A stretch of DNA of 64,000 bases from Plantago major (Eukaryota; Streptophyta; Magnoliopsida; Lamiales; Plantaginaceae): assembly GCA_026545765.1 (NCBI GenBank), contig CM048840.1, forward strand, positions 33,360,765-33,424,764. Reading direction: 5' to 3'. Position 1 is the stretch's first letter; each line of letters begins with the position of its first letter. Under the pieces are notes generated by a model. The model did no database searches, was not told where the DNA came from, and saw only the letters and a program-made list of their open reading frames with translations. Both the position numbers and the translations under genes were made by a program. Shown here piece by piece: positions 57,701 through 64,000 of this stretch.

Positions 57701-59880
57701 ATGTCCGAGAGTGATAGTCAGAACCGATCCGAGGCTGAAGGATATGATTCCGACGCGTTGTCCCTATCAGACAGCTCCGAGGAGATTGATATTGTTGGTG
57801 CGGAGGATTCAGTAGAGCTAGAGCATTCTCCTCGTCCGAGCCGGGAAGAGCCCGAGGTAAGCTCTTTACTTCGGTTAGTTGTTCCGGGTTCAGGGTCTCC
57901 GAAGTGTCAGGATTACCCGCAAGTCTCTATTGTGCAGGGTGCTAGTGCTGTCCAAGAGACAAGCTCTCGGACCATAGGGGCTCTCTGTCCGCGCCGTGCT
58001 GGGAAGGAGCCCGAACTCCCGGTAGAGATTCGATCCCTCATACGCAACCTAGGTTATAATTTTAGGAGTAACCCTAATTAAGTGTCGTTCATTCCGGATC
58101 CACAGGAGCCTAACATCGAGGAGGTGCATGATACTTCCGAGGCACCACCCGAGTTGGGTATGTTCGAAGAAGGTGTCGAGGATCGGGTCCAGGTTGCTGC
58201 TCCCCTTCGGACGGTAGTGGAACTGAGTTCATCGTCCGGGGATGACAAAGTTGAGGAGGAGGGTCGTGCTGACAATGTCGGTTCCGAGGAGGAAGAAGAG
58301 GAGGATATACTGTCCGCCCATGTTTTCCAGAGGGAATCAGTTGGGCAAGCGGGTACGAGTCGTCAACGGATCGAGGAGGAGTTGCCCGAGGGACTTAAGA
58401 AGGGTGAAGATGTATTCCGGGTGAAATTCCCTCGGACGAGGGACGATGTAACTCATCCCGATCCGGATGGTGAGCTGAATGAGGAATGTACATTGCCCAT
58501 GTGCCCTTCGATTGTGACGTCCGAGGAGGTGGAGGAGCTTCGGAGAAAGTATGAGATTCCAGAGTCCGTGGAGATCCTCATTCCGGATGAGTCGCACGCT
58601 TTTTACAATCCGCCTCCGGAATACATGTGCGTGCATGAGATAAGTCTGCACTGCGGGTGGCGTTTACCGGTGTCGTCCGAGTTGTTGGACATTTTGAACG
58701 ACATGGGGTTGAGTTCGCATCAGATCATCCCCAATTCTCTCGGAAATCTGATGTGCTTCGGGGTGATGTGTAAATACAAGGGCACCCGGTTACTTTTGAT
58801 AACTTCGGAAGTTGTTTAGTGTTTGTGTAAGTAATAGGAATACATTATTTTATACGCTGGTGTGTCGCCAAGCGTATACTTTCTTCGTAGATCCGCTCTC
58901 CTCCCTTGGAATAAATTGGTGGAAGAGATACATCTTCGTCTGGCCTGCTCTGAAACAAGGTCAATCCGAGGCGGAAAGGGCCCAATGGCAGTTTGAGAAG
59001 AAGTTCTCCCGTGGCAGGCTACTGGACTGGAAACCTCCGGCTCGGAACATCCCTTTGTGGATGCAAGCTCTCCACAAGAATCAAGACCCAGAGAAATATT
59101 TTTTTCGGGGGATTGATCTGCCAGCCTCTTCCCTATCTAGCTGGCTTTTCGGAGCCAAGTTTTTGTGACGGGAAGAAGGATCCGAGTAAGTTCTTCCTCA
59201 TTCGGTCACATGGTTGGTTATCCGAGTCGGTGGTCCTTTTATTGCTCTGTTTGTATTTGTGGATAAACTTTTGTTATCACGTATTTAACTTATTATCCTT
59301 CGGATGTGCAGATTTTTGGTTCGAGTACACCATGTCCACCATGCGGGAGCTGAAGCGGAAACAAAATGCCACTCAACGGAAGGAGATGGAGGAGGGTACC
59401 CGAACCCAAATCATCAAGACGTCCATTGTGCTACCGATGGAGGAGCCTCGGAATGCTGCTACTTTCCGAGTGGAGGAGACTCGGAGGGCCGCGGCAGGTG
59501 AGGAGGCCCAGACGATACCTACCCCGGACAAGGGTAAGGTGGCGGGCTCAAAGGGGGCCAAGAAACCTCCAAGGTCTGTGTCTCAGGACCCTCCTGCTAG
59601 TGGTTCGAGTGCTGCGGCCGGAGAAAAGCGTTCATCCGAAGGTCCGATCCATCCGGCCAAGAAGGGCAAGGGAAAAATGAGTAGTGAGCAGAAGTTGGAT
59701 GCTGAGGTGGCTCGGTTGGCTGCTGCTACGGAGCTGGACCGAATTGCGGAGTTGACCGCAATTCACCGGAAGGTACGTATCTTGAATTTTTTATGGTCAA
59801 CTTTCTTTGGTCCGGAACTCAGGCTGGTTCGCCCGAGCGGCAGGAAGAATGAAGACGGGGTATGCCCCGGAAGCCTGTAA
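57701..59880 (+). pseudogene. Antisense accessory gene, second copy, truncated
   Basis: The start MSESDSQNRSEAEGYDS follows an intact acceptor (57698-57699). Exon 1 (to 59185) and exon 2 (59312-59772) align with the first copy, including YMCVHEIS, NSLGNLMCFGV, WWKRYIFVW and DFWFEYTMSTMREL. The coiled-coil exon (8587-9465 in the first copy) is missing: after the donor at 59773 the sequence passes directly to the region corresponding to its last few codons and to GGGGTATGCCCC. Further damage: TAA at 58079-58081 where Gln stands in copy one, and a frameshift with stop near 58800. The conservation of splice sites argues that the gene is spliced in active relatives. Confidence 0.8.
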
Positions 59881-62130
59881 CTCTGGTCTTCGGACCTTAA
59901 AACTATGTTGTTTCTTTGCTATCAACATTACGTATGTATAATTTACATCAATTTACGCAGTCGATTCGATATTTATGGCAATGGTCCAGGTTCGTTGATG
60001 GCTCGGATCAACTCTTATCATCTGCTTGTGTTATTTCCTTTTCAAATGCATGCTTCTCATTGCGCGCTGAATGTATAAGATAAATCAGTAACCCAAGTTT
60101 CGTTGGTTCGGTTTTCGGGTGATAGATCCGAGTCCTCGAGACCAAATTTTCCCAACAATAATATAATTCTCAATTGGTCGACTCATGGCTCGGTCGGACA
60201 AGGCGTTCGTCTGAGTCGTAGCTCCAAATGTTAATCGCCCCAAGAAGATTGGTTCACTCAAATTTGTAACAAGCAGGAATCGTTCGGATGTCATAAGTCT
60301 TGCTTGATTTGTATCGACGCGGTGTACTATTCCGAGTCATTTTTTACTTGTGAAAAGGTCGTAAAAAAGGAGACGTTCTCACTAAAAAAGTTGAGTGGGG
60401 GCTACGGACCACGTTTGGCGCCTCGGGCTGAGGGATCCGAGCCGGTAACAGTTCAAAATAATTATCTCAATAAGGCCGAAAAATGTGAAAAGACTCCGGG
60501 TTGGCCCAATAGCGGCCCAATTGTTGGGCCAATCTGAGACCATCGCCATCGCTATTACACCACGTGTTGAGTGGTGATTGGCTCGCCACTTCTATATATA
60601 CCCCTGGATTGTACGGCTTTTCGTCAGATCATTCCATCCCTTTTATAGTAATAGGTGATCCGGATCCTGGGGTCCGGACGTCCGACGAGTAGGTTGATCC
60701 CGCCGTTCCTATGCGTGATTCCTCTGAGGGTTTTTCGGGTGTCCGGAAATCCCTTTGGATCGGACCATGTTGGGGACGATGAAATCAAATCACTCGAAAT
60801 CACTCTCCTTCAAATCGTCGTGCTAATCTTCTTTCTCCGGGGCTGTAGTTTGTATTAACAACTTGAGCCCCGGGGGAGCAGATTAACTCGCTGGTTCCAG
60901 GGTTCTTCAAATATTTGTCACGTTGGAAAAAAAGTCCATTCCATCAATCAGCCTCTTCAGAAATACTCTTCCTCATATCATCGGGCTAGTCTTCTTTCTT
61001 CGGGGCTGTGGTTGGTACCAATAGCTTGAGCCCCAGGGAAGCAGACTAGCTCGCTGGCTCGGGGGATCACCAAACATTTGTGCATTCGGAAAAACTCCAT
61101 TCCACTGATTGTTGTTGTCGGAAGTGCTTCTCCTCGTATCGCCGTACTAGCCTTCTTTCACCGGGGCTATAGTTTGTATCAACGACTTGAGCCCCGGGGA
61201 AGCAGGCTAGCTCGCTGGTTCCGGGAGTTACTACACCTGTTGTTTCAGAGGATAAAACCCGTGGACTGTCGGCTCCTTCCACCATTTACCATTTTCTCGC
61301 ATTGAGTATCTGTACCCGAGAAAGTGGTTGTGGGGGAATCTGCGGAAAGCCCATTGACTACGTCTTTGTGGCATCAATTGTCACTCGGATTCTCTATCCC
61401 TAAGTCAGGCTTGTGTGATTCGGAAGTCTCTACACGAGTTCTGCAGCCATTGCGGCCGAACCATCTTAAGTTGGTCCGAAAAGTGGGCTTCCGTTTGCTG
61501 GCCACTTTGCTTCGGAATGCAAAGACCGTTGTAGAGGCTTCATGGTTCGGACGTCAGAAGTGCTTCTGAAAGTCCCTACCATCTGAGTCCTATAGCTACT
61601 GCACCCGGATTGTTTTTAAGTTGGTTCGGTCGCATCAGACACTTGTTTCCAGTAACTGGGGTTCCCGTGAGGGTTTCCTAGAGTTACTAGGAAGAAGTGG
61701 TGATCTTTATTATCTTGCCTTAAGCTTTGGTTCGAGAGTCGATCGCCGCCTACTTTGCTTCGGAACGCATAGGACCGTTATCCAGGAAGGACTCCCATTT
61801 CGGACATCTGTGTTGTTCCTGTCCTGCCTCGGATGCTTGGCTTCGGAACGGATATGCTTTCATGTTCCAAATGTTGAATATGCCGCCAAGAACTGCGTAT
61901 TTGTATTGTAAAGAACGATGTATATTTTCCCTTTGTTTTATGTGACTCGGACGGGTATACCCGAAGTTTGTAACTTTGTAATTTGTACTTTTTGAGTAAT
62001 ACAAGGTCTTTGAGTGTTTGCAACTTCTATCTTTGGCTTGTTATATCACTTCACCCGAACTGGCTGGTATAAGTTAGTCTTGTCGAGAAATTGGTTTCTC
62101 AATTATTTGCTGAACAACTGGCTCGGACCT
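59881..62130. other. Spacer of the second Tat-type element
   Basis: No gene. It is collinear in part with 9466-10600 of the first element (CCACCATTTACCATTTTC at 61278). It contains the tandem repeat at 60790-61235 and a partial duplication of CTTTGCTTCGGAAYGCA (61506 and 61755). A 12-bp palindrome CGGGTATACCCG lies near 61953. No integrase remnant is present before the right LTR. Confidence 0.7.
60790..61235. repeat. 162-bp tandem repeat, three copies
   Basis: The blocks CTTCTTTCNNCGGGGCTRTRG, CTTGAGCCCCGGGG and AGCTCGCTGG recur with a period of about 162 bp (near 60821, 60983 and 61145). The first Tat element has no such array at the corresponding place. Confidence 0.9.
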
Positions 62131-62489
62131 TTTTGAACGGTAAAAGTCCCCCAGCCACTTAATTAATTTCCCTTGCTTTCCTTCACTCTAAGTACCTAGA
62201 CCACCTTTGAATAAGAACCACCTTGCTTGTAAGAACCAAAGATTAAGAGCCCGTAAGAACCGTCGTACTGGTAAGAGGCGATGCGTAAGGAATTGCACAA
62301 GTAGCTTGGAGGGGGGTTAGGATCCGGTTTGCTAAGTGTCAAACCGGTCTGAGACTTTACTCAAGAGAGACTGAAGATCTACTCTGTATAATGTTCGGAA
62401 TTAGTTCATCAGGGCGACTTGACTTACCTGCTTAACATAGGGAAGTGTGCCATATATATAGAAATATCTCAAAGAGGAAGGACTCCGCT
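62131..62489 (-). repeat. Right LTR of the second Tat-type element, interrupted
   Basis: It is collinear with the left LTR from GGTAAAAGTCCCCCAGCC to GGAAGGACTCCGCT (62489). The first bases read TTTTGAACGG instead of TGTTGAGGG. The left LTR continues GGATCGTGCC, where this copy is broken by CACTACAAAAAA. Confidence 0.88.
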
Positions 62490-64000
62490 CACTACAAAAA
62501 ATCTGGCCTGTAGCGACGGATAGATCCGTCGCTACAGGCCATCTATCCGTCGCCCCAGCTCTGGCGACGGATCGGGCGACGGATAGAAAATCGTGCCCAC
62601 TGAGCTAATGACGGATAACAATCCGTCGTCGATTCATGACAGTTGACGACGGATTGACCATTTTTTTTTTTTTTAAAATTGATAATGGGGCGACGGATAG
62701 AGTCTATCCGGCGCCCCCCGGGGCGCCGGAGAGATCTATCCGTCGCCCCAGTTCAATTTTTGTTTTAAAAAATAAAATCCGTATTAATTTTATATTCATT
62801 ATACGGATTAATTAAATATCAATTTGTATTCGTATCGAGATATTGATTTGTATTCAGATATCGTATTAATTTGTATTCGAATTTTTATATTCGTATCCAA
62901 TTTGTATTCGTACGGTGCGGTGGTGGTGGGAGGAGAAAGGTGGTGCGGTGGTGGCAGTGGTGGTGCGGTGGTGGCAAGGTGGTGGTGGCGCGGTGGTGGT
63001 GGGAGGAGGAAAGGTGGTGGTGGTGGTGGGTGGTGAGAGGTGGTGGGGGTGGTGGTGGAGATGGTGGTGGTGCGGTGGTGGTGGGAGGAGAGAGGTGGTG
63101 GTGCGGTGGTGGAGATGGTGGTGGTGCGGTGGTGGTGGGAGGAGAGAGGTGGTGGTGCGGTGGTGGAGATGGTGGTGGTGCGGTGGTGGTGGGAGGAGAG
63201 AGGTGGTGGTGGTGGTGGTGGAGATGGTGGTGGTGCGGTGGTGGTGGGAGGAGAGAGGTGGTGGTGGTGGTGGTGCGGTGGTGGAGATGGTGGTGGTGCG
63301 GTGGTGGTGGGAGGAGAGAGGTGGTGGAGATGGTGGTGGTGCGGTGGTGGTGGGAGGAGAGAGGTGGTGGTGCGGTGGTGGAGATGGTGGTGGTGCGGTG
63401 GTGGTGGGAGGAGAGAGGTGGTGGTGGTGGTGGTGGTGGAGATGGTGGTGGGAGGAGAGAGGTGGTGGTGGTGGAGATGGTGGTGGAGGAGGATGGTGGT
63501 GGAGGAGGTGGTGGTGGAGGATGGTGGTGGAGGAGGTGGTGGTGGATGGTGGTGGTGGAGGAGAAAGGTGGTGGAAGGAGAAAGGTGGTGGTGGGAGGAG
63601 GAGGAGAGGAGAAATGGAGGAGAAGTGGTGGAGGAAAGGAGGTGGTGGAGGAGATATATGGTTTTTTTTTTAGGCTTTTAGCGACGGATAGATCTAGATC
63701 TATCCGCTAACTTTTTTTTTTTGGCTATAGCGACGGATAGATCTATCCGTCAGCTATAGCGACGGATAGATCTATCCGTCGCTATTTTCTTGACGGATAG
63801 ATCTATCCGTCGCTAAATTTTTTTTTTTTTAAAATCTTGGTCAACGCTCAGGCGACGGATAAACTTATCCGTCGCTACGAACGACAGATAAGTTTATCAA
63901 ATCGAAGCAGGCGACGGATAGAATCCGTCGCCCGTTTGGCGATCTGGTCGCTACGGCGACGGATAAAATCGTCGCCTTTCCGTTCTGTTGAGAATTCTTG
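62490..64000 (+). mobile_element. CACTA (En/Spm) transposon end, continues beyond the window
   Basis: The terminus CACTACAAAAAA is followed by dense subterminal copies of AGCGACGGATAGATC in both orientations (62505-62760 and 63680-63970). It sits inside an LTR after ...CCGCT, so the 3-bp duplication should be GCT. The TIR is next to a perfect 17-bp hairpin (62505-62540). A second structure has 15-bp outer arms (62687-62701/62735-62749) and 10-bp inner arms (62708-62717/62720-62729). No transposase gene is seen in this part. Confidence 0.85.
62915..63660. repeat. GGT-rich minisatellite
   Basis: About 750 bp built from GGTGGTGGTGCGGTGGTGGTGGGAGGAGAGAG-type units with a period close to 60 bp, becoming irregular toward the end. 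The plus strand is almost purely G, T and A with many GG runs. Long open frames across it are low-complexity artefacts. Confidence 0.95.

Larger units (their letters stand above)
55659..62489 (-). mobile_element. Second Tat-type LTR element lacking gag-pol
   Basis: LTRs at 55659-56572 and from 62131 enclose 5.6 kb that contain the antisense gene and spacer but no gag, protease, RT or integrase, and no primer binding site next to the right LTR. The layout otherwise equals the left part of the element at 3767. The LTRs differ at about six positions in 330 bp by eye, so it inserted more recently than the first. The right LTR is cut at 62489 by a CACTA insertion and continues outside the window. 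Confidence 0.85.

Noticed and set aside
62871-63710. Three long overlapping frames of up to 279 codons
   Set aside because: They are Gly/Val/Trp-rich translations of the GGT minisatellite in all three frames, with no domain.

Overview
The window is nuclear DNA of a flowering plant, most likely a eudicot. Three host genes with plant gene structure are visible: an A20/AN1 stress-associated protein on the minus strand, a 13-exon NIMA-related (NEK) kinase on the plus strand, and a GPI-anchored arabinogalactan peptide. Everything else is dominated by transposable elements. I see no tRNA, rRNA or CRISPR structure.

Layout. (1) 1-1610: 3' part of a Ty1/copia element (RT, RNase H, polypurine tract, LTR piece), then degenerate CACTA-like DNA, a six-copy palindrome array (2990-3183) and a Stowaway MITE (3395-3646). 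(2) 3767-39542: one very large minus-strand Ty3/gypsy element of the Tat type, bounded by the 5-bp duplication ATAAT. Its left LTR (3767-4654) is followed by an antisense, intron-containing accessory gene with its own TATA box (5937-9465), then integrase, a second archaeal-type RNase H, RNase H, RT, protease and gag, the primer binding site (23741-23758) and the right LTR, whose last 37 bp lie 15 kb away at 39506-39542. Two blocks interrupt it. The first is a solo LTR (13302-19976, duplication GCTGG), whose internal (TA)n tract holds a decayed endogenous pararetrovirus. The second is a Mutator-like element (24593-39496, 9-bp duplication TTCCAAAGG) that carries a three-exon captured gene, an L1-type LINE and a copia element with mismatched ends.

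(3) 39543-55658: gene-bearing segment with the SAP gene (39864-41000), the NEK gene (47169-50321) and the AG-peptide gene (53162-53362), separated by MITEs and minisatellites. (4) 55659-62489: a second Tat-type element that has both LTRs and a copy of the antisense gene but no gag-pol. (5) 62490 to the window end: one end of a CACTA element inserted into the right LTR of that element, with strong hairpins and a GGT-rich minisatellite.

The retroelements are broken by stops and frameshifts, so none looks autonomous now. The points most worth following are the antisense gene conserved in two Tat elements, one of which kept nothing else; the RGTGT-N7-ACACY palindromes scattered through the copia element; the pararetrovirus inside a (TA)n tract; and the exactly resolvable multi-level nesting.
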